The notes below the pieces were generated by a model. The model saw only the letters and a list, made by a program, of their open reading frames with translations. It did not search any database and had not been told where the DNA came from. From contig CAYJDR010000001.1 in assembly GCA_964368965.1 (NCBI GenBank), positions 92,010 through 156,009 of the forward strand: a DNA stretch of 64,000 nucleotides, written 5' to 3'. Every line of letters starts with the position of its first letter. Positions within the stretch are counted from its first letter, which is position 1. The stretch is from CAYJDR01 sp964368965. GTDB taxonomy: Bacteria; Chrysiogenota; Deferribacteres; Deferribacterales; Mucispirillaceae. Shown piece by piece: positions 17,701 to 26,862 of this stretch. The translations under genes and the position numbers were made by a program.

Positions 17701-18153
17701 ATGGTTAGGCCTAGCTGGGACGAATATTTTATTGAAATGACTAAAGTTGCGGCAACGCGTTCTACTTGCATAAGAAGGCAGGTAGGCGCGGTGCTAGTGC
17801 TTGATAATAGGTTGCTATCTACTGGTTACAACGGTGTGCCAACTAAGGTTGAACATTGCGATAAAGTAGGATGCTTACGCCAGCAACTTAATGTGAAAAG
17901 TGGCGAACGTCACGAGATCTGCAGAGGTTTACACGCTGAACAAAATGCTATTATACAAGCAGCTGTTCACGGTATACCGATTGCTGGTGCTACACTTTAT
18001 TGCACAACTAAACCTTGTTCAATATGCACCAAAATGATTATAAATGCACGTATTAGTAAAATTGTTTATATCGAAGACTACAACGATGATTTAGCTGATA
18101 AGTTACTTGCAGCTACAGATATAAGAGTTTTGCAATACAAAGGAAAAATCTAA
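17701..18153 (+). CDS. dCMP deaminase (ComEB/CDA zinc family)
   Basis: A 150-residue zinc deaminase with the metal-binding and catalytic motif HAEQNAI (about 79) and the cysteine pair PCSICTKMI (about 101). The N-terminal signature IRRQVGAVLV and NGVPTK is typical of deoxycytidylate deaminases, which supply dUMP for thymidylate synthesis. That role fits the preceding glyA, which makes the methylene-folate used in the same step. The same domain appears in ComEB, but the context favours nucleotide metabolism. Confidence 0.92.
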   Translation: MVRPSWDEYFIEMTKVAATRSTCIRRQVGAVLVLDNRLLSTGYNGVPTKVEHCDKVGCLRQQLNVKSGERHEICRGLHAEQNAIIQAAVHGIPIAGATLYCTTKPCSICTKMIINARISKIVYIEDYNDDLADKLLAATDIRVLQYKGKI

Positions 18154-18161
18154 CAACTTTG

Positions 18162-19433
18162 ATGAAAAAACTATTAGGTGGAGTGCACCTAGAAGAAAAT
18201 AAATTTGCAGAAGGTAGCGATATCTTAACGATGGATGTGCGTAGTGGTGATGAGTTTATTTTACCGTTTGCACAACATATTGGTGCGATATCTGAGGCTG
18301 TTGTAAAAAAGGGCGAAGAAGTACGTGCTGGCACAATGATTGCTAAGGCTGGTGCTGGCTTATCTGTCCCTCTGTATTCCCCTGTTGATGGTATTATCAA
18401 AGATGTTAAAGACGTTCCACACCCTTCATTGGGTACTGTAAAAGGCTGTATTATCGAAGCATGCGAGCAAACTGGCGAGTTTGTGCCGATGGTAGAGTCT
18501 GACTCGTTAATTGAACATATTCAAAATGCTGGCATCGTCGGTTTAGGCGGTGCTGGTTTTCCAACAAGCATAAAACTAAAGGCTGAAAATATTGACACGC
18601 TACTTATAAACGCATCAGAGTGTGAACCATATCTCATGTGTGATAATGTGCTTATGTTAACAAAGCCATCAGAAATACTTGAAGCTACAAAACATGTTAA
18701 AGATTTATTAGGTGCAAGTGCCGCAATAATAGCTGTTGAAGATAACAAGCCAGACGCAATAGCAACGCTAACAAAATACGCTAGCGAATATGGTGTTGAT
18801 ATAGTTACTACAAAATCGTTATACCCACAAGGTGGCGAAAAGCAACTCATATACACAGTGCTAGGCAGGGTTGTTGAAGCTGGTAAGCTACCTAGCAGTG
18901 TATCTGTAGTTGTGCAAAATGTTGCAACAATGTATGCAATCTATGAAGCTATTGCGTACAATAAGCCACTTTTTGAGCGAGTGTTGACAGTATCAGGCGA
19001 TACAATCAACCATGTGAACGTATTAGCAAAATTAGGTACTCCTATAAACCGTTTATTAGAGTTTACTCAAAACCCTTACGAACAAAAGAAAATCGTTATG
19101 GGTGGCCCGATGACAGGGCAAGCCTTATCTAGTGCCGACTATACTGTGCTAAAAACAACAAGCGGCGTGTTGCTGTTTGATGATAAAGAAGCCATAGAGC
19201 CAATGCAATGCATAAGATGTGGCAAATGCATCGAAGTATGTGTTATGGGGCTTTCGCCTACAGATTTAGAAAAATTTTATACAAAGAATGATGTTGACAA
19301 CCTTACAAATAACGATGCAATGAGCTGTATCGAATGTGGTTGTTGTTCATATATATGTCCTTCATCTAGGCGATTAGCAGAGTCTATCAAGATTGGCAAA
19401 CGCTTAGTTATGAACAGTAAAAAGGGAGCATAA
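18162..19433 (+). CDS. rnfC: Rnf complex subunit RnfC
   Basis: Peripheral NADH-binding subunit of the Rnf complex, which couples ferredoxin oxidation and NAD reduction to ion transport. The 423 residues show a barrel-sandwich segment (PLYSPVDGIIKDV), a glycine-rich nucleotide-binding loop GLGGAGFPTSIKL (about 126), and two [4Fe-4S] clusters near the C-terminus (CIRCGKCIEVC and CIECGCCSYIC). The ATG at 18162 is preferred over the TTG one codon earlier. It is the first gene of rnfCDGEAB. Confidence 0.96.
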   Translation: MKKLLGGVHLEENKFAEGSDILTMDVRSGDEFILPFAQHIGAISEAVVKKGEEVRAGTMIAKAGAGLSVPLYSPVDGIIKDVKDVPHPSLGTVKGCIIEACEQTGEFVPMVESDSLIEHIQNAGIVGLGGAGFPTSIKLKAENIDTLLINASECEPYLMCDNVLMLTKPSEILEATKHVKDLLGASAAIIAVEDNKPDAIATLTKYASEYGVDIVTTKSLYPQGGEKQLIYTVLGRVVEAGKLPSSVSVVVQNVATMYAIYEAIAYNKPLFERVLTVSGDTINHVNVLAKLGTPINRLLEFTQNPYEQKKIVMGGPMTGQALSSADYTVLKTTSGVLLFDDKEAIEPMQCIRCGKCIEVCVMGLSPTDLEKFYTKNDVDNLTNNDAMSCIECGCCSYICPSSRRLAESIKIGKRLVMNSKKGA

Positions 19434-19437
19434 TTTC

Positions 19438-20391
19438 ATGATTGCAAAGTTATCACTAGCTCCACATAATAAGTCAAATACTGATACACAAAATATAATG
19501 AAACATGTTGTTATGGCATTAGTTCCAGTTATATTAGCATCTGCATATTTATACGGTTTGCAAGTTTTTATGACTTATGCAGTGTCAATAGCATTTTGTG
19601 TTTTTTTTGAGTATACATTTAATAAAGTTGCAAAACTACCTGTTAGTATTAATGATTTTAGTGCAGTGGTTACGGGTGTATTGCTTGCAATGTGCCTACC
19701 TCCAACCATGCCATATTGGGCGATAGGTGTTGGTAGTTTTGTTGCGATTATTGTTGGTAAGTGTGTGTTTGGTGGCGTTGGGCAAAATCCTTTTAACCCT
19801 GCGTTGCTAGGTCGTACATTTTTATTATTATCATTTCCATACCAAACTAGCCAATGGATAGTTGTTGACCAAGCGAGTGGCGCAACAACATTAACAGGCT
19901 ATCAAACAGCGCTAACAATGGACGCTGAGATAGAGCATACATTATTGAACTTAAAGAGTTTATTGTTTTCTTCAGGTGGTTCATTGGGTGAAGCTTCACC
20001 ATTATTGTTGTTATTAGGTGGTTTATACTTAATGTATAGGCGCGTAATATCGTGGCATATCCCAGTAGCATTCATAGGCACAGTATTTGTGATGACGTTT
20101 GCATTATGGGCTTTTAAGCCAGAAGCAATGCTTGATCCGTTCACTCATATTTTAAGTGGTGGATTGTTACTTGGTGCATTTTTTATGGCGACTGATTATT
20201 CATCATCTCCGCTATTTAAAAACGGTAAACTGTTATTCGGTATTGGGTGTGGCTTGTTAACTGTGTTGATTAGATGTTTTGGCACATATCCTGAAGGCGT
20301 TGCTTTTGCGATACTTATTATGAATGCATGTGTACCGTTATTAGATAAATACGTTAGAAATAAACCGTTTGGCAAGGTTAAAAGCGTATGA
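19438..20391 (+). CDS. rnfD: Rnf complex subunit RnfD
   Basis: Integral membrane subunit, 317 residues with about nine to ten hydrophobic segments. It carries the covalent FMN attachment motif SGATTLTGYQTA (threonine near residue 157) and the conserved NPALLGRTFLL region. Helps carry electrons through the membrane and probably forms part of the ion path. Overlaps rnfG by 4 bases. Confidence 0.95.
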   Translation: MIAKLSLAPHNKSNTDTQNIMKHVVMALVPVILASAYLYGLQVFMTYAVSIAFCVFFEYTFNKVAKLPVSINDFSAVVTGVLLAMCLPPTMPYWAIGVGSFVAIIVGKCVFGGVGQNPFNPALLGRTFLLLSFPYQTSQWIVVDQASGATTLTGYQTALTMDAEIEHTLLNLKSLLFSSGGSLGEASPLLLLLGGLYLMYRRVISWHIPVAFIGTVFVMTFALWAFKPEAMLDPFTHILSGGLLLGAFFMATDYSSSPLFKNGKLLFGIGCGLLTVLIRCFGTYPEGVAFAILIMNACVPLLDKYVRNKPFGKVKSV

Positions 20392-20942
20392 AGAACATGA
20401 TATCACTTGTTGGAACACTTACGCTAATATGCACAGTTGCTGGTTTATTGCTCTCGATGACGAACTATGCAACTAAAGATTTAATTGCAGAAGCAGAACG
20501 CAATAAATTTTTGCAAGGTCTATCCGCAGTTGTTAGTGACTATGACAATAGCCCTGATAACGACACAGTTATAATAGACGATAAAACAGTATACGTGTTC
20601 AAAAAAGGTGATGATCGTATAGGCTATGCAGTTGAATGGGTGAGCTCAAAAGGCTACAGTGGTGATATTAAAGTGCTAGTTGGTGTTGATATTCATGGCG
20701 ATATATCAGGCATAGAAGTGTTATCACATGCTGAAACTATCGGACTAGGTGATAAAATTATAGATGCTGATTGGCGTTCGACTTTTGTTGGAAGAAACGA
20801 TGCCGATAAAATATATGTAAAGAAAGACGGTGGCGAGATAGACGAATTCAGCGGTGCGACAATTAGCCCTAGGGCTGTTGCAGAGGCTGTTAGATATGCA
20901 TTAGCGTTTATTCAAAACAATATCATCATGGGTGAGTTATGA
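20388..20942 (+). CDS. rnfG: Rnf complex subunit RnfG
   Basis: A 184-residue protein with one N-terminal membrane anchor (about 5-25) and an external FMN-binding domain. FMN is attached covalently to a threonine in SGATISPRAV (about 153). GYSGDIKVLVGVD and ETIGLGDKI are family motifs. Overlaps both neighbours by 4 bases (ATGA), indicating translational coupling. Confidence 0.95.
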   Translation: MKNMISLVGTLTLICTVAGLLLSMTNYATKDLIAEAERNKFLQGLSAVVSDYDNSPDNDTVIIDDKTVYVFKKGDDRIGYAVEWVSSKGYSGDIKVLVGVDIHGDISGIEVLSHAETIGLGDKIIDADWRSTFVGRNDADKIYVKKDGGEIDEFSGATISPRAVAEAVRYALAFIQNNIIMGEL

Positions 20943-21532
20943 AATTATCGTACTTAACAGATGGCATATTTAAAAACAATGCAATTTTTAAACAATTTCT
21001 AGGATTATGCCCAACACTTGCTGTTACAGTGTCCGTGATGAACGGTTTTAGCATGGGGCTTGCAACAATGAGTGTTTTATTGTGCTCTAATATTGTTATT
21101 TCCTTGATTGCAAAATATATACCGAAAAATGTGCGTATACCTTCGTATATTGTCGTAATAGCAAGCTTTGTTACTATGGTCGATTTATTTATGAAGGCAT
21201 ACTTTTTTGATATCCACCAAGTGTTAGGCTTATTTATTCCACTAATTGTTGTAAACTGTATCGTATTAGGTAGGGCTGAGGCTTTTGCATCTAAACATGG
21301 CGTGTTTAACTCAATATTAGACGCACTAGGCACAGGCATAGGGTTTACATTAGTGTTATCTATTTTAGGTGGCATCAGGGAGATATTAGGCACAGGCAAA
21401 TTGCTTGGTATAGAGCTTTTTCCTAGTAGCTTTAACCCTATAATAGTTATGATATTGCCTCCAGGTGCGTTCATAACATTAGGTTTTTTGATGGTTGGCT
21501 ACTTATATATTATGGATAAAAAGGTGCAATAG
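20939..21532 (+). CDS. rnfE: Rnf complex subunit RnfE
   Basis: A 197-residue membrane protein with about six helices, homologous to RnfA and to NqrD. Family motifs are FLGLCPTLAVT near residue 20 and a conserved cysteine in VVNCIVLGRAEAFA (about 103) expected to help bind an intramembrane iron-sulfur centre with RnfA. Confidence 0.95.
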   Translation: MKLSYLTDGIFKNNAIFKQFLGLCPTLAVTVSVMNGFSMGLATMSVLLCSNIVISLIAKYIPKNVRIPSYIVVIASFVTMVDLFMKAYFFDIHQVLGLFIPLIVVNCIVLGRAEAFASKHGVFNSILDALGTGIGFTLVLSILGGIREILGTGKLLGIELFPSSFNPIIVMILPPGAFITLGFLMVGYLYIMDKKVQ

Positions 21533-22111
21533 ATGACTGGGTTAATTCTGCTATTTATTAGCGCTGCATTAGTTAATAATATTATATTGATAAAGTTTTT
21601 AGGTATATGCCCATTCATGGGTGTGTCTAAGAAGTACGAAACAGCTTTCGGTATGAGCATGGCCGTTACTTTTGTTATGATGATATCGTCATCAGTTACA
21701 TGGCTGCTTGAAAAGCTAGTATTACAACCCCATAATTTAGATTATCTGAAAACGCTTGTTTTCATATTAGTTATAGCCTCATTAGTGCAGTTTGTTGAGA
21801 TTGTGCTTGAGAAAACATCACCAGATTTGTACGCTGGGTTAGGTATATTCCTACCTTTAATTACAACAAATTGCGCAGTGTTTGGTGTAGCTTTATTGAA
21901 TATACAATATGAGTACTCTTTCATTGAGATGTTGTTCTTTACATTTGGCACATCTGTAGGTTTTGCGTTGGCGTTGATTTTATTTACAGGGTTGCGTACA
22001 AGGCTAGATTATTCAAATGTGCCTCGTTTATTTCAAGGTATGCCTATTGCGTTTATTACAGCCGGTATATTATCGCTTGCGTTTATGGGCTTTGCAGGGA
22101 TGGTTAAATAA
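21533..22111 (+). CDS. rnfA: Rnf complex subunit RnfA
   Basis: A 192-residue membrane protein with about six helices, homologous to RnfE and NqrE. It has NNIILIKFLGICPFMGVSK split over residues 15-33 and the conserved cysteine in TTNCAVFGVALL (about 112). Begins directly after the rnfE stop and shares one base with the rnfB start. Confidence 0.95.
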   Translation: MTGLILLFISAALVNNIILIKFLGICPFMGVSKKYETAFGMSMAVTFVMMISSSVTWLLEKLVLQPHNLDYLKTLVFILVIASLVQFVEIVLEKTSPDLYAGLGIFLPLITTNCAVFGVALLNIQYEYSFIEMLFFTFGTSVGFALALILFTGLRTRLDYSNVPRLFQGMPIAFITAGILSLAFMGFAGMVK

Positions 22112-22878
22112 TGGTACCAATATTAGTAATGATATTTGCAGGGGTTGCTTGTGGTGCGTTATTGTTTGTTGCATCTAAGTATTTTTACGTTCAAAAAGAT
22201 GAAAATATTGAGAGAATATCAGACTATTTAGGCGGTGCAAACTGTGGTGGCTGTGGCTATGCAAGCTGTACAGAGTTGGCAAAAGCCGTCGCTAATGGAA
22301 CAGAATTGCCAAATGCTTGCCCATCACTTGCTAGTGAACAGTTGCAAGAGATTGAAAATATACTGGGCGTATCAGGCACAGAAGCTCAAACAAAAAAGGC
22401 CTATATCGCTTGCAATGGCACACAGTGTGCAATCAAGTACGAATACGAAGGTGTTGAAGACTGCATGTCAGTAGCTATGATAAACGGTGGTAATAAGCAA
22501 TGCGTAAGTGCTTGTGTAGGCTATGGGAACTGTGTTAGAAGTTGTAAATTCGACGCACTTAAAATAATTGATGGCATAGCTATCGTAGACCCTGAAAAAT
22601 GTGTGGGATGTAGTGTTTGTGTTAGCACTTGCCCTAAAAATTTAATAAAGATTAATAGTTCAAATACAGCTCATTATGTAGCGTGTTCAAGTACGATGAA
22701 AGGTGGCGAGAAGCGTAAAATCTGTCCAACTGCTTGCATCGGTTGTACGCTATGTCAAAAGAAATGCCCAACGGGTGCTATAACTATCACAAATTTCGTT
22801 GCGACAATATCGCATGACTTGTGTACAGACTGTGGCGAATGCTTGGCTCATTGCCCTACAAAAGCAATAAAAGCGTAG
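22111..22878 (+). CDS. rnfB: Rnf complex subunit RnfB
   Basis: Ferredoxin-facing subunit, 255 residues. It has an N-terminal membrane anchor (about 3-25), a [4Fe-4S] domain with CGGCGYASC and a following cysteine (about 46-70), a cysteine-rich middle, and further ferredoxin-type clusters (CVGCSVCVSTC, CIGCTLCQKKC, CTDCGECLAHC). It closes the C-D-G-E-A-B gene order, the arrangement typical of Rnf clusters of anaerobes rather than the A-B-C-D-G-E order of Enterobacteria. Confidence 0.96.
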   Translation: MVPILVMIFAGVACGALLFVASKYFYVQKDENIERISDYLGGANCGGCGYASCTELAKAVANGTELPNACPSLASEQLQEIENILGVSGTEAQTKKAYIACNGTQCAIKYEYEGVEDCMSVAMINGGNKQCVSACVGYGNCVRSCKFDALKIIDGIAIVDPEKCVGCSVCVSTCPKNLIKINSSNTAHYVACSSTMKGGEKRKICPTACIGCTLCQKKCPTGAITITNFVATISHDLCTDCGECLAHCPTKAIKA

Positions 22879-22947
22879 TTTCCAAACCTTAATGTATATC
22901 AACATAAATATTTTATGAGATTTTGTTGCTTAAACATGTATTATTTA

Positions 22948-22976
22948 TTGAAAAGAAAAACAAAATAGTATATAAT
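22948..22976 (+). promoter_or_regulatory. sigma-70 promoter for pyrF-pyrE
   Basis: TTGAAA (22948-22953), a 17-base spacer and a perfect TATAAT (22971-22976) lie about 35 bases before pyrF, in the 133-base gap after rnfB. This is the best-looking housekeeping promoter in the first half of the window. Confidence 0.75.
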
Positions 22977-23011
22977 GAAATGTAATAGTGAATTAATATG
23001 TTGAGGTTGCT

Positions 23012-23710
23012 GTGCAATTAATTACCGCATTAGATTATCATGATATAAAACCAGTAGAAGAACTTGTCGCTAAATTAGGCGATAAAGTTGATTATTACAA
23101 GGTTGGGTTAGAACTTTTTGTTTCTAACGGTTATAAGGTTATTGAATTTTTAAAATCGAAGGATAAGAAAGTTTTTCTTGATTTAAAATTTCATGATATC
23201 CCGAACACAGCTTCTCAAGCTGTTGCAGTTGCTTGCTCCTATGGTGTTGATATGGTCAATGTTCACACCCAAGGTGGCTATGACATGATGCGCGCTTGTG
23301 TTGATAAATGCAACGAAGCTGGTGTGAAATATGGCAAACGCCCGCTGTTGATAGGCGTAACTTTACTTACAAGCCTTGATAGCAAACACTTAGGTGAATA
23401 CGGTATTGTTGAATCAGTTCCAGAGCAATATGTTAAACTATTAGCAAAAAGCGCTAAGGAAAGTGGACTAGATGGTGTTGTATCATCAGCACTTGAAACA
23501 GTAGCTATTAAAGAGGCGCTCGGTAGTGATTTTATAACAGTCACACCAGGCATTAGATTAAAAGATGACTCAGTTGGCGACCAAAAACGTGTAGTTACAC
23601 CTAGCATGGCGAAAGAGTTTAAAACTGATTATATAGTTGTTGGCAGGTCGATTACTGCCGCAGCAGATCCAATACTTGCAGTTGACATGATTACGAAGGA
23701 GATGGTTTAA
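23012..23710 (+). CDS. pyrF: orotidine 5'-phosphate decarboxylase
   Basis: Makes UMP from OMP, the last step of de novo UMP synthesis. The 232 residues contain TALDYHD at the N-terminus, the catalytic motif FLDLKFHDIPNT (about 58) and TPGIR and VVGRSIT near the end. The start is a GTG preceded by GAGG. pyrE follows after five bases. Confidence 0.96.
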   Translation: MQLITALDYHDIKPVEELVAKLGDKVDYYKVGLELFVSNGYKVIEFLKSKDKKVFLDLKFHDIPNTASQAVAVACSYGVDMVNVHTQGGYDMMRACVDKCNEAGVKYGKRPLLIGVTLLTSLDSKHLGEYGIVESVPEQYVKLLAKSAKESGLDGVVSSALETVAIKEALGSDFITVTPGIRLKDDSVGDQKRVVTPSMAKEFKTDYIVVGRSITAAADPILAVDMITKEMV

Positions 23711-23715
23711 TATTT

Positions 23716-24297
23716 ATGGATAGCAAAGAAATACTTAAGATTTATGAAGAAAATGCAGCATTACTAAAAGGGCACTTTCTGCTTTCCTCTGGTTTGCACT
23801 CAAACGAGTATCTACAATCAGAAAGAGTAATGCAATATCCACACATTGCTAGTAAGGTTATTGGTGTTTTAGCCGATAAGTTATATAATATAGATTTCAC
23901 TACAGTTGTTAGCCCAGCTGTAGGTGGTATCCGTTTTGGATATGAGCTCGCTAGCCAGTTAAAAAAGCGCACTGTATTTACAGAGCGTGTTGATGGCGTT
24001 ATGCAATTCAGACGCGGCTTTGAACTTTACAAAGGTGAAAAAGTCGTTGTTGCAGAAGATGTCGTTAGTACTGGTAAATCTACTAAAGAGTGTATGGAAG
24101 CAATTAGGCAAGCAGGCGGAGAAATCGTTGCTGTTGTGTCTATTATAGATAGAAGTAAGGGTAAAGCTGACTTTGGTGTGCCTTATATGTCACTTGCAAG
24201 TGCAGATGTCGTTAGCTATAGTGCTGATGAATGCCCACTTTGTGCACAAGGCATTGAGCTAGTGAAACCTGGTAGTAGAAACTTTAAGAAAGATTAA
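23716..24297 (+). CDS. pyrE: orotate phosphoribosyltransferase
   Basis: Forms OMP from orotate and PRPP, the reaction just before PyrF. The 193 residues carry the PRPP-binding loop VVVAEDVVSTGKST (about 110) and an orotate-site loop with ERVDGVMQFRRGF. The N-terminus, ALLKGHFLLSSGLHSNEYLQ, is typical of the longer PyrE group. Confidence 0.95.
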   Translation: MDSKEILKIYEENAALLKGHFLLSSGLHSNEYLQSERVMQYPHIASKVIGVLADKLYNIDFTTVVSPAVGGIRFGYELASQLKKRTVFTERVDGVMQFRRGFELYKGEKVVVAEDVVSTGKSTKECMEAIRQAGGEIVAVVSIIDRSKGKADFGVPYMSLASADVVSYSADECPLCAQGIELVKPGSRNFKKD

Positions 24298-24312
24298 TTT
24301 GAGAGAAGAATA

Positions 24313-24987
24313 GTGGAAAAGACTGTAAATCATCGTGCAGCGTTGTCGATTAATTCTAAGGTTAATATCGTAGCCTTAGATTCAAGCGTTCATACCGTGT
24401 ACGATACTAGGATTGAAGACGTTAGAAAAGATACTATACTCATCAGTGCACCATCTGACAAGGGTGTCCCTATGCTTATCCATAAGGGTATGCGCGTAGA
24501 GATCAGCTTCATGTCTTCTGGTGGAAGGTACTTCTTTCAAAGTAGAGTCGGTGGTCGTGTTCTATCTGGCCAGTTGACATTATATGAAGTTGACATACCA
24601 GACGTTATACAAAAAAGTGAATTCAGAGAATTTTTCAGAATAAGCATCATGGAAAAAGTTAGGGTGTATGCTGTACCTGCTGAAGTTTACGATGATGTTC
24701 AACGAGTATATTTTGATAACGCTTTTTGTATGGATATATCAGGTGGCGGCCTTAGGATGATATCTGATAAGCAATACTCTGGCGTTCAACATGTTGAGAT
24801 AGATTTTACTGAAACTATCCCTACGTTGGGTAAGTTTTATGGCACAGTTGTTAGGCTTATACCTGCACCTGAAGATAAATATGATATTGGTATTAAGTTT
24901 GGAAATATGCGCGAAACTGATCGTGACAAGATCATAAAATATGTTTTTAAAAGACAAATAGAGTTACGCCAAATGGCAAGAAGGTAG
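24313..24987 (+). CDS. PilZ-domain c-di-GMP-binding protein (YcgR-like)
   Basis: A 224-residue protein with a YcgR-like N-terminal domain (about 10-95) and a C-terminal PilZ domain. The two c-di-GMP motifs are visible: the arginine motif REFFRIS near residue 105 and DISGGGL near 141. Proteins of this layout brake or redirect the flagellar motor when c-di-GMP rises. The start is a GTG with a GAGAGAAG ribosome binding site. It lies between pyrE and a STAS-domain gene, five bases from the latter, suggesting signalling genes appended to the pyrimidine operon. Confidence 0.88.
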   Translation: MEKTVNHRAALSINSKVNIVALDSSVHTVYDTRIEDVRKDTILISAPSDKGVPMLIHKGMRVEISFMSSGGRYFFQSRVGGRVLSGQLTLYEVDIPDVIQKSEFREFFRISIMEKVRVYAVPAEVYDDVQRVYFDNAFCMDISGGGLRMISDKQYSGVQHVEIDFTETIPTLGKFYGTVVRLIPAPEDKYDIGIKFGNMRETDRDKIIKYVFKRQIELRQMARR

Positions 24988-24991
24988 GCAA

Positions 24992-25342
24992 ATGACATTT
25001 AGCAAAGAACAAGAAACATTGGATAATAACAAGAATGTAGTTATTTTTCATCCATTACATGAGATTGATTCTTACACTGGCGAAGCACTTAGGAACGAAA
25101 TATTTTCTGAAATAACAGAAAACGATGCCGTTATTATAAACTTCTCTCGTGTTGTTTACCTTAACAGTAGTGGGCTTAGAGAACTTATCCAAATTTTACG
25201 TGGTGTTAAAGATGCTCGCAAACCGTTGTACCTAACTAACGTTAGTAACGATGTACTTGTTATATTCTCGCACACTAACTTAGATAAGTTGTTTAAAATA
25301 TTCCCGACTGACGAAGAAGCAAAATCTCAAATATCACAATAG
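24992..25342 (+). CDS. STAS-domain anti-sigma factor antagonist
   Basis: A single STAS domain of 116 residues in the SpoIIAA/RsbV style. The phosphorylatable serine lies in VVYLNSSGLRELIQ (about 52), after the strand VIINFSR. Such proteins switch partners with serine kinases/anti-sigma factors, but none is encoded nearby. It directly follows the PilZ gene, so it may belong to the same surface or motility switch. That link is inference. Confidence 0.85.
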   Translation: MTFSKEQETLDNNKNVVIFHPLHEIDSYTGEALRNEIFSEITENDAVIINFSRVVYLNSSGLRELIQILRGVKDARKPLYLTNVSNDVLVIFSHTNLDKLFKIFPTDEEAKSQISQ

Positions 25343-25349
25343 GTTATAA

Positions 25350-26402
25350 ATGAAAGCGTTAAATGATTTTACGCTTGATGAGTTATCAAATATCGTTAAA
25401 AGCTATAACGATAAACCGTTTAGAGCAAAACAAATATATTACTGGGTGCACAACGCCCATGTAAAGTCTTACGATGAGATGACTAACGTGCCAAAAGCGT
25501 TACGTGATACAATATCAAAAGATTTTAACCTCACATATATTGAAGAAGTATCTAATACTGTTTCACAAGATGGTTCAATCAAGTATCTGTTCAAATTAGA
25601 AGATGGAGAAACTATCGAAAGCGTACTGCTTAAAGATGGTGATAGGGTATCTGGCTGTATATCTACACAGGTAGGTTGCCGTATGGGTTGCGTATTTTGC
25701 GCTACTGCAGGTGCAATAGGTTTTAAAAGAAACCTTACTACAGGCGAGATACTTGCTCAAGTTGCATATCTACGTGCAAAATCTGACGAGTTGTTTGGCA
25801 TCAGGCTCTTAAACCTTGTGTTTATGGGCATGGGCGAACCGTTAGATAATATCCAAAACTTAAAGAAAGCATTAATAATATTACTCGATGAAGATGCGTT
25901 TGGTTTTTCGCATAGGCGTATCACTGTGTCTACATCAGGGCTTGTTAAGGAGCTAGACGTTTTATTTGATATGGATACACCAGTCAATCTAGCTGTATCT
26001 ATCAATGCACCTACTCAAGAAAAACGCAAGAAGATTATGCCTGTATCAAACAAGTACCCACTTGATGTGCTTATTAGTGCTCTGAAGAAGCTTGAACTTG
26101 ATAAACGTAAGCGTATCACAATAGAGTATGTTTTGATGAGAAACATAAACGACTCACTTGATGATGCAAAAAAACTTGTTAAGCTATTAAAAGGTATGAA
26201 GGTTAAAGTAAATCTGATTGTGTATAATGAATCAGAATTTTCAGAATTTAGTTCACCTGCAATGGGTCATGTCGTAAAATTCCAAGATGAACTTATGAAG
26301 AATAATCTATCAGCTTTTATCAGGAAGCGACTAGGCTCTGATATTGACGGCGCATGCGGGCAACTTGCTGGCGGCTACAAAAAAGATAAAATTGGGGGCT
26401 AA
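25350..26402 (+). CDS. rlmN: 23S rRNA/tRNA (adenine-C2) methyltransferase RlmN
   Basis: Radical-SAM enzyme methylating C2 of A2503 in 23S rRNA and A37 in some tRNAs. The 350 residues carry the cluster motif CRMGCVFCATA (about 110), the GMGEPLDN motif, HRRITVSTSG, and the conserved C-terminal cysteine in DIDGACGQLAG that forms the methylene-linked intermediate. Full length. The stop touches the bcp start region. Confidence 0.96.
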   Translation: MKALNDFTLDELSNIVKSYNDKPFRAKQIYYWVHNAHVKSYDEMTNVPKALRDTISKDFNLTYIEEVSNTVSQDGSIKYLFKLEDGETIESVLLKDGDRVSGCISTQVGCRMGCVFCATAGAIGFKRNLTTGEILAQVAYLRAKSDELFGIRLLNLVFMGMGEPLDNIQNLKKALIILLDEDAFGFSHRRITVSTSGLVKELDVLFDMDTPVNLAVSINAPTQEKRKKIMPVSNKYPLDVLISALKKLELDKRKRITIEYVLMRNINDSLDDAKKLVKLLKGMKVKVNLIVYNESEFSEFSSPAMGHVVKFQDELMKNNLSAFIRKRLGSDIDGACGQLAGGYKKDKIGG

Positions 26403-26403
26403 T

Positions 26404-26862
26404 GTGCTAAATGTTGGCGACAAAGCACCTGAGTTTACGCTACTATCAGACTCAGGCGAAACTGTTTCACTTACTGATTATTTAGGCAAAAAGGTTGTAC
26501 TATATTTCTATCCGAAAGATAATACATCTGGTTGCACAGCGCAAGCTATTGAGTTTACATCGCTAGTTGACGAGTTCACAAAAGCTAATACTATTGTTAT
26601 TGGCGTTAGCCCTGATAGCGTGCAAAGCCATGTTAAGTTTAAAGAAAAACAATCACTAAATATTATACTATTGTCAGATACTGAAAACGAAGTAGCTATA
26701 AAATACTCAGCTTATGGCGAAAAATCTATGTATGGTAAAAAATATATGGGTATTATCCGTTCAACTTTTTTAATATCAGAAGAGGGGATAATCGAAAGCG
26801 CTGAGTATAAAGTAAAAGCTAAAGGTAATGCGGAGAAAACATTATGCCAACTTCAAAAGTAA
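26404..26862 (+). CDS. bcp: thioredoxin-dependent peroxiredoxin, Bcp family
   Basis: Reduces hydroperoxides. About 152 residues from a GTG start (26404) placed behind a GGGGG ribosome binding site. Upstream in-frame starts fall inside rlmN and add non-conserved residues. The peroxidatic cysteine is in TSGCTAQAIEF (about 43). The resolving cysteine that many Bcp proteins have five residues later is absent here (isoleucine instead), so this is a one-cysteine-type enzyme, or it uses the late cysteine in TLCQLQK. Overlaps xseB by 19 bases. Confidence 0.92.
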   Translation: MLNVGDKAPEFTLLSDSGETVSLTDYLGKKVVLYFYPKDNTSGCTAQAIEFTSLVDEFTKANTIVIGVSPDSVQSHVKFKEKQSLNIILLSDTENEVAIKYSAYGEKSMYGKKYMGIIRSTFLISEEGIIESAEYKVKAKGNAEKTLCQLQK

